A DNA stretch of 64,000 nt, taken from assembly GCF_947179165.1 (NCBI RefSeq), contig NC_077242.1:35895097-35959096 (forward strand), written 5' to 3'. Position 1 is the stretch's first letter; every line of letters begins with the position of its first letter. The translations under genes were made by a program, and so were the position numbers. The notes beneath the pieces are model-generated. The model had not been told where the DNA came from. It did no database searches and saw nothing but the letters and a program-made list of their open reading frames with translations. Below, in pieces: positions 21,793 to 32,316 of the stretch. Origin of the DNA: Solanum dulcamara. Lineage: Eukaryota; Streptophyta; Magnoliopsida; Solanales; Solanaceae.

Positions 21793-22961
21793 GAGATAAG
21801 TATTAAAAACACACCTAAATTATTATTTTTTAAAAGTTTTATATCTAAACTATTAGGAGTGTGAACTATATACCTAAACTATCACTTATTAGTTTGAGAA
21901 ATACAGTTCTCTCGTTTATTCCTCTCCCATCATGGTGTGTGTATTACACTCTTTTTTTCATTTAAAAAAAATTATTACATCACACTCCACATAGACAAAA
22001 TATTCCACCTTAACAAAAAGTATATAAATTATTAGAAGTTAAAATTAAATATTAAAGTATTACTTACCCCTCCCCCCCACCCCCCCAAAAAATTATAAAA
22101 TAAAATATAAAATATTTTTTCTTATCCCACTCCACCACTTTTTCTCACCATAACCCCCCCCCCCCCCCATTTTAGAGTTTTATTTTTAATTTTTAAATTT
22201 CTTTTATAAAAGTTTTTTAAAAAAATCTTACTCCATACCTCCCCCTCAAATAATAATTTAGATATTATTTTAATTCTTTTTTAAAAAAATTTCTACATTG
22301 CCCTATCTAACCCTCCGCTTTCAAAAAAATATTCTCAGTTTTTGTTAGATATATACATATAATTTTAGAAAAATATTTTTTTACTTGCCGCAAGACTTTT
22401 CTTAAAATACAATTTTTATTTCTGTTATATTTGGTATGCAAGTAGAAAAAAATATTTTTCTAAAAATATATGTACATATCTAACTCAAAACGAGAGAAAT
22501 ATTAAAAAAAAAATAAGAGCGGAGGATTAGATGGGGTGGGTATAATTTTATTATTTGTAAAAAAATAAAAAACAATAAGGAAGGAGTGGGGGGAGGGGGT
22601 GAAATATGAATTGTGGTGGAGTGGGTGAGAAAAATATTTTAAATTTTATTTTTTTAAAACAATAATTTCATTTTTTTAAAAATAATTTTTTGGGGGGATA
22701 AAATACTTTAGTCTTTATATTTTAATTAATATTAATAATTTATTTAATTTTTGTCAAGATGAATATATATTTTATCCATGTGAAATGCCATGTGGCATAA
22801 TTTTTGCAAAAAAAAGAGAGAATAGAGAGAGAGTATTACACACTCACTGAGGTGTGTTTGTCAAACTAATAGGTGATAGTTTAGGTATGAAACTCACACT
22901 TCCAATTATTTAGCTATGAAATTAAAAAAAAAAAATTTAGTGTGTTTTTTAAACTTATCTC
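21793..22961. mobile_element. Mutator-type foldback MITE, near-complete 1.17-kb hairpin
   Basis: Termini GAGATAAGTATTAAAAACAC (left) and the inverse of GAGATAAGTTTAAAAAACAC (right). Flanks TTTAATATT (21784-21792) and TTTAACATT (22962-22970) form a 9-bp target duplication with one mismatch, the length made by Mutator-like transposases. The inverted arms extend almost to the centre: left 22345-22390 (ATATATACATATAATTTTAG, then TTTTACTTGC) pairs with right 22438-22485, leaving a loop of roughly 50 bases. It contains C-tracts, a 3-10 A/T run style, and no ORF. It lies about 0.73 kb upstream of the transporter ATG. Confidence 0.82.
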
Positions 22962-23099
22962 TTTAACATTTGACAATCATGTCGTTAATAAAGTTCTAAA
23001 GGTCATATTTCCCACTAATGTAAAATTTTAATGAACATATTTATATAAATCTGTAATATTTTCCGTGAATATTGACTAGTAATTATTATGTTAGTATAG

Positions 23100-24350
23100 A
23101 GAGAAGTGTTGAAAATACTCATAAACTTTGCGTGAATTATTAGTTTCATTCCAGGATTATTGACAACCATAAAAACTCTTCTCTATTTGACTAACTGAAC
23201 TTAAATATACCATCAATCTGTCACATGGCATAACAAGTGGTCTGAAACTCTTGTAGAAGCATTGAGGCTCTTTATAAAAGCCGAAAGAAGTATTGGAAAC
23301 ACCTACTTAACAAGAATTATTAGTTTCATCTCCGAACTATTGACAACCTTTAAAACACTCATCTACTTGACTAACTGAACTTAAATACATCCCCAATCTT
23401 GCCACATGGGTAAATAAAAACTCCACCCCATCAAAAAAAAAATCTATAATTTTTTTACCCCAAATAATATTCCCACAATATGACCCAATTTTTTTAAAAA
23501 ATAATCACGTAATCATAATTCTTATAATAAATATTTATAATGATTAATAGAATAGATGGCGCATGTTTAAGACGGAATTTTGTGTTAAATTAAAGAAGGT
23601 AAAAAAAAATAATTGAACAAATTCTTGGCCCCTTGAGATTGAAGACCATAACGGCACTCCTTCAATTGCAATAAGTTCAAAGTTAACTAACTACACTCCA
23701 TCAATTCCTTTAAAAACATCTCATAATTAAGACACACATTTTAGAAGAAGGTGAAGGATCCATAAATTAGAAAACTGATAGAAAAATTGATGCAAAAGAC
23801 CAATTGTTGGTCGTTGTGTATTTATGCCAAAGTTAAAAATTTAACAATAAATTATATTCATTAAACAGGTCCTTGGCATTTTTTTTAGTTTTTTGGAATT
23901 AATGGATTGTGGCTGTATATTATTTCGGATCGAATAAATTATAAGAAAAAAATCCAACGAAGGTGTATTTTTTATTTCACACAATAAGAAAATGACATTT
24001 AATAAATAATATTCCAAAAATAAAATTACAATGAGGTTGTTAATTTCGTCTTTGAACATGGCAAGAATTATTAGTTTCATACCCAAATTATTGACGGTCT
24101 TAAAAATACCGCCCTACTCAAAAAAATTACACCCCTCTCATGTCATACAATATGTCTATATATGTATATGCCACATACACGAAAACTCCATGTGTACTCA
24201 TGTGAATAACACATTTATGTGTATGACATGAGAACTGTGTATTTAGGTTCAAATACTAAAGCAAAAATGTATTTTAAGACTGTTAATAGTTTAACAATGA
24301 AATTAATACTTCGGGGCCAAATTCAAAAATGCTTTCAATACTTTTCTCTA
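23100..24350. mobile_element. Mutator-type MITE with internal duplications
   Basis: Flanked by perfect 9-bp duplications TTAGTATAG (23091-23099 and 24351-24359). Ends AGAGAAGTGTTGAAA and the inverse of AGAGAAAAGTATTGAAA. The terminal-repeat segment beginning GAATTATTAGTTTCAT is present three times in direct orientation (about 23135, 23306 and 24066) and once inverted (about 24270-24340), so the arm has been duplicated internally. No transposase. It lies 130 bp from the first foldback element. Confidence 0.8.
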
Positions 24351-24359
24351 TTAGTATAG

Positions 24360-24572
24360 ATTGTCAAACGCACACCGGTGGGTTCATCTCCTTTATTAAA
24401 GTTATATTAATTTTCAAAAGCCAATTCATGATCAAGTTAATATTAATTGTGTTTTTATTTTTATATACCTATTTTCCTATTAAATATTAATTAATATATT
24501 GAATTTAATAATATTATGAAGATAAATCCTTGGAGAGATGGAGCACCAAAGTGTCAAAAGAACAATAAGGAG
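24360..24572. other. AT-rich spacer
   Basis: Between the second MITE and the old repeat that precedes the composite retrotransposon. Nothing recognised. Confidence 0.5.
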
Positions 24573-24629
24573 TGTGTTTGGTAGGAAAGAAAAAGTTTTC
24601 CTAGAAAATAACATTTTCTTGGAAAACAA
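24573..24629. repeat. Left piece of an old interrupted repeat
   Basis: GTGTTTGGTAGGAAAG, GTTTTCCTAGAAAATAAC and TTTTCTTGGAAAACAA resemble a common Solanaceae repeat built of GTTTGGT and TTTTCC modules. Its continuation (AACAAGTTGATTTC) reappears at 55162 after the composite element, and further modules (GGTTGGTGAATGAAAA) at 58854-58920. The last five bases AACAA are the target duplication of the composite. Confidence 0.6.
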
Positions 24630-24956
24630 TGTGAAACCCCATATTTTTTTTATCTTGCATAATATACGTAGCGTGACGTGATTATATAAGGTGTATATGA
24701 CTTGGTATAGCACATCAAGAGAATGATACTGTAAATTTGTGGTAATATCAAGAAACTAAACTAAAATTTTAGGTCAAAGAAATTCCTTAAACAATAATTC
24801 GGGGTTAAAGAAATGGTTCAGGTAGCACCCCGTTTGTTCGGAAGGGATAAATTAACTTAAACCTCCGGAATAAGACTAAGAGTATCTATCATGCAAAGAA
24901 TAATGATCTATGAGGTATTATACAGTCACAATGATCGTATGTTACATTTTAAAGTC
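24630..24956 (+). repeat. Truncated 5' LTR of the composite element
   Basis: Collinear with 52546-52878 (shared TTGCATAATATAC, GGTATAGCACATCA, AATTCGGGGTTAAAGAAATGG). Homology stops near AAAGTCAAGG at about 24956, where RNase H coding sequence (KDYDM) begins. About 2.3 kb of LTR and everything from the primer site to RNase H are missing at the junction. Confidence 0.85.
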
Positions 24957-26600
24957 AAGGACTATGACATGAGTGTACATTATAATTCGGATAAAGCCAA
25001 TATTATTGTCGATGCACTTAGTAGGGTGTCTATGGAGAGTGTGGCTCATGTTGATGAAGGAAAAAGGGAGTTGGTAAATAATGTTCACCAATTGGCTAGA
25101 TTGGAGGTGAATTTGAGTGGTTCTAGTGATGGTGGTGTGTTGGTGCAAAATGGGTCTGAATCGTCTTTGATAGTAGATGTTAAGTCAATACTAGACCTTG
25201 ACCCGATGTTGGTGGAGTTAAAGAAATTGGTGAAAGAAAATAGAGTAGAAGTCTTTTCACAAAGGGGAGATGGGGTACTTCACTACTAAGATCGGCTATA
25301 TGTTCCGCATGTGGATGGGCTAAGGAGTTTGATCTTGAAGGAGGCTCATAATTCCTCATATTCTATTCACCCCAGTTTTACTAAAATGTACTGAGATTTA
25401 AAGGAAATATATTGGTGGGGTGGTATTAAAAAGGACATAGCAAGGTTCGTGGCCGAATTCCCAAATTGCCAACAAGTTAAGGCCGAACACCAAAGGTTGG
25501 ATGGCCTAGCACAAGACATTGAAATACCAACTTGGAAGTTGGAAGATGTTAACATGGACTTTGTAGTGGGTTTGCCTAATACTTGAAAGTGTCATGACTC
25601 GATTTGGGTGATTGTTGATAGAATGACGAAGTTGACTCACTTTCTACCAGTCAAGATATTGTATAGTGCCGAGGATTATGCTAAATTGTATATTCGGGAA
25701 TTGGTAAGGTTACATGGTGTGCCCTTGTCAATTAATTCAGATCGTGGTACCCAATTCACTTCTCATTTTTAGAAATCATTTCAAAGAGGTCTTGGGACCA
25801 AAGTAAAACTAAGTACAACATTCCATCCTCAAATCGATGGGCAAACCAAACGAAAAATTCAAACACTAGAGGATATGCTAAAGGCTTGTGTGTTTGAGTT
25901 CAAAGGAAGTTGGGATGACCATTTACCGCTTATTGAGTTCTCTTACAACAATAGCTACCACTCAAGTATTGAGATAGCACCGTTTAAGGCTTTGTATGGG
26001 AGGCAATGTAGGTCTCTGGTTGGTTGGTTCGAAGTAGGTGAGATGACCTTATTGGGTCCCGATTTGGTGCTAGATGCTTTGTAAAAGGTGAGAGTCATTA
26101 GAAAAGGTTGAAGAAAACTCAAAGTCGCCAAAAGTTCTATTGTGATATAAGGAAAAAGGATCTTGAGTTTAGTGTGGATGATTGGGTATACTTGAAGGTT
26201 TCACCCATGAAGGGTGCATTTAGATTTGGCAAAAAGGGAAAGTTGAGCCCTAGGTATGTAGGGCCTTATAGAATCTTAAGGAGAGTTGGCAAGGTTGCTT
26301 ATGAGTTGGAGTTTTCATTGGGAATGGATATGGTCCATCCGGTATTCCTAGTATCTATGTTGAGAAAATATGTGGGTGATCCAAGTTCCATTGTACCTTT
26401 GGAGGTAGTGAATATTGAAGAAAACTTGACCTATGAAGAGGTCTCGGTTGAAATTATGGACCGGCAAGACAACAAATTGAGGAAAAAGGAAGTTGCATCC
26501 GTCAAAGTCCTTTGGAGGAATCAACAAGTTGAAAATACTACATGGGAAGCGGAAGAATATATGATGAAGTGATACCCTCACCTCTTTAATTCTACTCAAG
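24957..26600 (+). pseudogene. RNase H end, integrase and chromodomain fragment
   Basis: Opens in the last RNase H segment (KDYDMSVHYNSDKANIIVDA, then LSRVSMESVAHVDE). Integrase follows: zinc region near 25350-25470 (HPSFTKMY, CQQVKAEHQ), IWVIVDRMTKLTHFLPVK, INSDRGTQFTSHF, TLEDMLKACVFEFKGSW and FSYNNSYHSSIEIAPFKALY. The 26108-26572 frame holds GKKGKLSPRYVGPYRILRRV, VFLVSMLRKYV, and a chromodomain with VKVLWRNQQVENTTWEAEE, better preserved than in element 1. Stops at 25287-25289 and several later points, and a frameshift near 26085-26110, inactivate it. Confidence 0.9.
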
Positions 26601-26810
26601 CCTAAGGTATAAATTTATTCATGCTCAATTGCTCAAAACTCCTATGTTTCAGCTTTCTAAGTCTTTTATATGCATACATGTTCATGAAGTTGGTTTTAAA
26701 GTCATGTTTTATGTTAAGTATCAAAGTCTCATGGTGAGCACCATGAGTCATGGTGACCCCTCCCCTAAGGGCCTCATAAATTTTTCCAAGGAGGGGACCA
26801 CGACTAAACA

Positions 26811-27035
26811 CCACGGGCGTTATTTCCCACCACGGACTGTGGTAGGTTCCATGGTGTTCACCCTTATAGACCCTCCTATCAGGTTCCTCATCATGACCCT
26901 CACCACGGGCCGTGGTGACCTTCACAGACCGTTATGGTCTCCGTGAAGGAATTCCTGAAGATTTCCCATTTTTCAAGGATCAAGGCATTCACCAAATTAC
27001 CACCACGGACCGTGGTGAGTTTTGAGGGTCGTGGT
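26811..27035. repeat. Palindromic CCACGG/CCGTGG repeats in LTR-like unit 1
   Basis: Perfect or near-perfect palindromes: CACCACGGGCCGTGGTG (26901-26917) and CACCACGGACCGTGGTG (27001-27017), plus CCACCACGGACTGTGGTAGG near 26828 and partial copies near 26811 and 27027. In unit 2 the matching sites (about 45969, 46041, 46142) are decayed. Confidence 0.9.
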
Positions 27036-27229
27036 GGGGCCTCCGTGCAACCCCAATCTTCAGTTTTAATGAGGTTTATTATAGTCTTTTCCCTATATTT
27101 CTTTAATAAATGAGGACGATTTGTAAGGCTAGATTCATACGTATTAACTACCCTAAAGCCTTTTAACATTCTTATTCTCAAACATAACTCCCAAAATCCA
27201 AAACCCTCTCTCCCAAGTTTTCTCTCTAA

Positions 27230-27241
27230 GGTCTTCTTCTT
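27230..27241. repeat. LINE target duplication, left (partner 43809-43820)
   Basis: GGTCTTCTTCTT on both sides. The empty-site sequence is preserved in tandem unit 2 (near 46372: GGTCTTCTTCTTAAG), confirming the insertion point. Confidence 0.9.
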
Positions 27242-27367
27242 ATTTTTTTGATAACTAACGGTAGTATTTAATTACCAAGAGAAAACATTACAACCAAGCA
27301 GCTATCACAGCATGCTTTTCTTCTTAGATTTGAGACTCTGTAGACAAGAGCTATAACATCCTATTCC

Positions 27368-30300
27368 TCAAAAAATGAAGCTATTCAATACATTTCTTAA
27401 GGTGGACTTAGCTCTAACTATAGTGATGTAGGCTATCTCTTTAGCCATATACTCTATATATCTACTTTTCTTCTGAAATACTCTATTGTCTCTTTCAATC
27501 CATATCGCATACACACATTCTACCAGAATGATTTTGAAGATTTGAGTTGCTACAGCTTTCCCTTTCCCACGTTGAATACACCATTTCATAAATTGATCCT
27601 AATTAGCAGGAACAAGATCATGGTTATGGCTCTATGCAAGTAACTTGTTCTATAAGTAGATGGAGAATTGACATTGCATAAACAGATGATCTATGGTTTC
27701 ATCTGTCATTTGACACAGTACACATTTCTTTGACACCTTCATTCCCAATTTAGTTAATCTTTCTATAGTCATTAATCTCTTGTGAAGCATAAGCCACATG
27801 ATAAAATAAGCTTTAGGTCTAGCTACATTCTTGAACAAAAGGCACTTCTATTTTAATCTTGGTTTCTCTCCTAGTATGTGCAGGTATGTTTGCCTAACCA
27901 TGTTACCCCTTTTACTCCTTGCCTGATGCAATTGTTCAATTACTTTCTTAGCCTCCATGATTTTCCTCACCATCCAACTAGCTTGCCTTGGTGTGTGCCA
28001 TATGCTTTGGCCTTTTATGTAGTAGTTATGGATCCATTTTATCCACAACTTATCTTCCTTTTGTGCCAGGTCCCAATATATTTTCGCTATAGCTGACTTA
28101 TTCTACAACTACAAATTGAGAATACCCATACCTCCTGCTGCTTTTGGACAACATACTCTATCCCATGAAACTAGAGCCTTCTTGGTAATATGACCTTCTC
28201 TAGACCAAAAGTAACTTCTACAGAGGCCTTCAATTAACTTGATAATCTTTGTAGGTATAATAAGCAATTGTGCCCAATAAGATTGAACCCCAAATAGTAC
28301 AGTTTGGACTAATTGTGTTCTGCCAGCGTAAGATAGCTTTTTTATTGTCCAAGATTTAATCTTAGCCATTATTTTCTCTATGAGAGGGTACCATTGTAGT
28401 GTAGATAGCTTCTTTATGGATAATGGTATTTCAAGGTACTTAAAAGGTATTTCCCCCATTGAGTATCCAAGTTATTGTGTAATTTGTTGTCTATCCCCTT
28501 GTGCCACCCCTCGAAAATAGATGAAGCTTTTACTTAAGTTAGCTTGAAGCCCTGAACCTTGAGAGAATTGTGAGAAGCATTGCTTTAAGGCTTTAATAGA
28601 TTTTAAGTCACCTCTGCAGAAGATTAGGAGATCATCTACAAAGTATAAATATGTGATTCCCAATTTAGAACATCTGGGGTGATATTTGAAAGTTTTATTA
28701 TTCTTGAGTCCATTGAGTGATCTGTTGAGGTACTCCATTGCAATGGAAAACAGAAATAGAGACATTGGATCCCCTTGTCTGAGTCTTTTAGCAGATGCAA
28801 ATGGTTGAGAGGTATTTCCATTCACAATAATAGAGTAATTAACTGTTTTCAAACAAGTCATTACTCATTGAGTGAACTTAGTAGGGAACCCTATCTCCTT
28901 CATCACCTGTTCTAAACAGCCCCATTCTATTGAGTCATATGCTTTCTGGAGATCAATTTCCAGCATACATCTAGGTGAGATGTTCTTCCTAGTGTAGGCT
29001 TGCACTAACTCATGAGCAAGCAATATATTATCAGAAATCTTCCTCTCTGGGATAAAAATAGCTTGCCTTTCACTTATGATAGTATGAATTAATACTTTGA
29101 AGATGTTTTTATACAATACAGTACAACATGCAATTGGTCTAACCTCTTTCACATTGTTAGGACTATTCACTTTAGGAACAAGAGTTACTAAGGTGCAGTT
29201 AACAGGCTTATAGATCTTTCCAGTAGAGAAGAAATTTTGTACTACATCAATAACTTCATGTTTGATGATCTTACATGCTTGTTTAAAGAAAAAAGTATTA
29301 TATCCATCTATACCTGGTGCCTTGTCATTCCCAATAGATTGCAATCCAGCGTATATCTCCTCCTCTGATATATAAACACATAGATTAATTCTTTGTTGTC
29401 TAGTTAATACTGGACCTCTCTTCATAATCTAAATATTTATGGCTGGTATATTAGCTGTTGAGGTTCCCCTAAGCCCCTTATAGAACTGGACAAATTTAGT
29501 TTGAATGTCTTTAGGTTCATATAATTTTTGTCCTGAAAGTGCAGTGATATTCCTTATTTGTTTCTTCTGAGTTCTTTCCTTAATGATAGAACTAAAGTAT
29601 TTGTTTTTAGCATCTCCTAGTTGTATGTATCTTGTTCTTGACTTCTGTTTTAGGGAACTCTCCTCTATCATAGATCATTTTTCCAACTTGATCAGCATCT
29701 CCTTTTCTTTGTCAATTAGTTCATCTATAGCTTGGATAGTTAGATGTTCTTGTACTCTATTTAGCTTCTCTCTAGCCTTTTCTATCCTCATACCTATGTA
29801 TTTGAATTCAAAATTATTTAGTTTCCTCAGCCTATATTGTAGGTCTTTTAACCTGTGCCACACACTCTTCATGCTATTAGTACCAAACTTCCTTGCCAAG
29901 TGGTTTTACCCATAGGTAGAAAGGATTCATGGTCAGCACATACACTGAAAAGCTTAAAATTCACCTTACCATATTTCTCAGGCTCTTGCAAAGTGAGCAC
30001 CATAGGGCAATGATCAGAGATACCTGGATTTCCATAGTCGGTAATAACATGTTCCCATTGTACCATCCATTCATAATTACCAAAGGCTTTGTCTATTCTA
30101 CTTGATATCCTTTCCAATTCATGTTGCTTATTAGTCCAGGAATAGTAGCTTCCCCTCCATGGTAATTCATTAATACCAATATTTTGCACACATTCCATAA
30201 AGTCTTTAATATCATTTCCAGTAACTATAGCTCCAGCTAGCCTATCATGTGGAGATAATACTGCATTGAAGTCCCCAGCCATGAGCCAAGGAAGAGACAT

Positions 30301-30691
30301 GCCTTGTGCTATTGTGTTCAGGTCCTACCACAAAAATTTCTTCTGATATATAGTATTGAAACCATAGATGACTGTTATCATAAATTGTTGGTCCTTAGTT
30401 CTGTCTCTGATCAAAAAATGTAAGACTTGAGAGCTGTACTGCTTATGATATTCGCCTCATATCAATTTTTATCCCATATCAGTCATATCCTTCCATTTGG
30501 TATTGCATTATAATTATTGAGCATTCTTCATCCTAGTGCTATCCCTTTTCTAATAGCCTTCATATTGTGCTCTTTCACCCTTGTTTCAATAAGTCCAGCC
30601 AAGCTTATTTTATTATTCTACAAATAGGTCTTAAGCTCATTTTGCTTATATCTCTTATTCACTCCCATCAGGTTCCAGAACAACCACTTCA
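27368..30691 (-). pseudogene. LINE ORF2: endonuclease, reverse transcriptase, zf-RVT
   Basis: Start MKWLFWN at 30689-30691. Endonuclease: LAGLIETRVKEHN region, MAGDFNAVLSPHDR, and GISDHCPMVL (29869-30300). RT: NDKAPGIDGYNTFFFKQACK, CTVLYKNIFKVL, MLEIDLQKAYDSIEWG (first catalytic Asp), LRQGDPMSLFLFSIAMEYL, YLYFVDDLLIFC (FVDD where the family has FADD). Then IPLSIKKLS, the tail region WSREGHITKKALVSWDRVCC, and a zf-RVT domain with CVLCQMTDETIDHLFMQCQF (27650-27838). At least eight stops or frameshifts. ORF2 nicks the target and primes reverse transcription there. Confidence 0.9.
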
Positions 30692-30922
30692 TTAGCAAGT
30701 TTTTAAAGCTCCACCTCTATAAATAGGCAGTGAAGCAAGTTACTTGATCTTGGGCGCATTTATAAGCCCATGCGCTATGTTTGGCCATCTTTTGTGTGGC
30801 ATTCTGAGAAGATATTGGAGCCAAATGGTGTATTTTGGATGGAATATCAAGAAAGTGTGCAATAAGGTATGAGTTCCAACATATGCAGAAATTTGTAAAG
30901 CAAAAGGCAGGAAAAATGGTCA

Positions 30923-31118
30923 TGGCGCTATAGTGGCGCGACGCCCCACTGCAGCGCCAAAACCTGCATAAGTTATCATGGCGCGGTGCACCAGCAGCAA
31001 AACTACTGAGGCATGTTTTGGGCGCTATAGTGGCGCGATGCCCCACTGCAGCACCAAGCACAATAAGTGCAGGCACACTATGGGCGCGATAGTGGCACGA
31101 CGCGCCACTGCAGCGCTA
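30923..31118. repeat. GC-rich palindrome cluster in Athila-like 5' LTR
   Basis: Three related units (about 30923, 31021, 31084) of the form CTATAGTGGCGCG, ACG or ATG, CCCCACTGCAGCGCC; the fullest palindrome is AGTGGCGCGACGCGCCACT-like. A fourth, shorter one reads GGCGCGGTGCACC. A short minus-strand ORF across them is a by-product of the repeats. Confidence 0.92.
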
Positions 31119-31174
31119 TCAAATTTTCAATAGTTTATTATTCTGTCCATCAATAATTGAGAGCTGGAAAGCAC

Positions 31175-31183
31175 TTTAAAAGG
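31175..31183 (+). promoter_or_regulatory. TATA-like site in Athila-like LTR
   Basis: TTTAAAAGG about 60 bp downstream of the palindrome cluster, identical at about 41368 in the 3' LTR. Candidate core promoter only. Confidence 0.35.
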
Positions 31184-31490
31184 TGGTGTGATAGGGCAAA
31201 ATAGAGAGACGTTTTTTGGGAGGCTGAAAAATAGGAGAAAAGGAAGAGGAAGCAAGAGAAGAAGAACAAAACATTTTAGGTCTCTTTTTCTTCTTCTCCT
31301 TGTTGTATTTCGAAATTTATATGAATTCAATTACTTGGTTTTGTTATTCGAATATGAGTAGCTAAACATTCAAATTCTGGTGCTATAGCTACAAAACATG
31401 GTTTAATAACATTTAAGCTTGGTTGAAGATGGGTTATTGATTTTAATTACTCTTTCATTTTCGTGGTTATTATTTTGATGTTTGGCCAAC

Positions 31491-31531
<41 letters not shown>

Positions 31532-32119
31532 CTATCTTGAATTTGGAAGAGGACAAGTAGATAGAACAAAGAATGGAGGGAATGTGTTCATGCTAATTTG
31601 TGTTAGGATGAATAGTAGATAGGATGCCTGTGACACATACATATTTACCACATTTAGTTAAGATAAAAGAATGATAGTTAAATGCATTTTTATTGTTTCA
31701 TACCTATCACCACTCAATGATGTAGTTAGGTTGAAAATGAAGATAGGCAATTATAGGTTGGAAAACCATAATTGGATTATTAACCCTTTCTGATCAGTAA
31801 TTAAATAGCCCATCAGAAACTAAGATTGAATAATAGTAAACTTGATTTCACGTTATGCTATAGCCCTAGAATTTCTTGAAACCTGATTAATATACATAAC
31901 TAGTGCATTGTTCTCACTTATAAAAAGTCTTTATATTTCCAAAAGTCATTAACAAACAATCATCAAACTATTACACAATTATAATTAGTGTAGTTATTTA
32001 AAAGAAACTGTTTGCCTTATTAAGGTCCCTATGGGTTCGATATCTGGCTTGAAAGAGTTGTTTTACTACTTGAGAGACTACGTACACTTGCATGTGCAAT
32101 TGTAGCAATAATAAGTTTT

Positions 32120-32137
32120 TGGCGCCGTTGTCGGGGA
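32120..32137 (+). other. Primer binding site, Asp-tRNA type
   Basis: TGGCGCCGTTGTCGGGGA, one change from the TGGCGCCGTTGCCGGGGA used by Athila-group elements, 6 bases after the LTR end. Confidence 0.9.
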
Positions 32138-32316
32138 CCATAAGAATTAGGCACTTTTCTAAAAGTTCTATACTGATTGTTCTAGCTTTAACAACTTGGT
32201 CTTAGCTGTGAACCTTTCCAGGTAATTTAAACATTACACTGGACAGAGACAAGGAACTTGTAGATTCGTTATCCGAGCCTGAATGATACTTTCAGCAGAA
32301 AAAGCGAATAGAAGCT

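Larger units (their letters stand above)
26754..27241 (+). repeat. Tandem unit 1, first part (LTR-like, before the LINE)
   Basis: Start of a 2.57-kb block that continues at 43821-45896 after the LINE and is repeated as 45894-48462. It contains the CACCACGGGCCGTGGTG palindromes. The 154 bp before it (26600-26753) are non-coding and unassigned. Confidence 0.8.
30745..32113 (+). repeat. 5' LTR of the Athila-like element
   Basis: Starts TGATCTTGGGCGC and ends near TAGCAATAATA (the sister LTR ends ACAACA). Contains the palindrome cluster 30923-31118, a TTTAAAAGG TATA-like site at 31175-31183, and a TA microsatellite at about 31496-31526 that is far shorter in the 3' LTR. Confidence 0.93.

Noticed and set aside
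22081..22167. C-rich runs as possible sequencing artefact or i-motif
   Set aside because: They are paired by G-rich runs in the right arm of the hairpin MITE, so they are part of its inverted repeat.
30717..31076. Minus-strand ORF (MPALIVLG...) also seen at 37749-38021 and 40901-41269
   Set aside because: Recurs only because the LTR palindrome tract recurs; no domain, antisense to the LTR.
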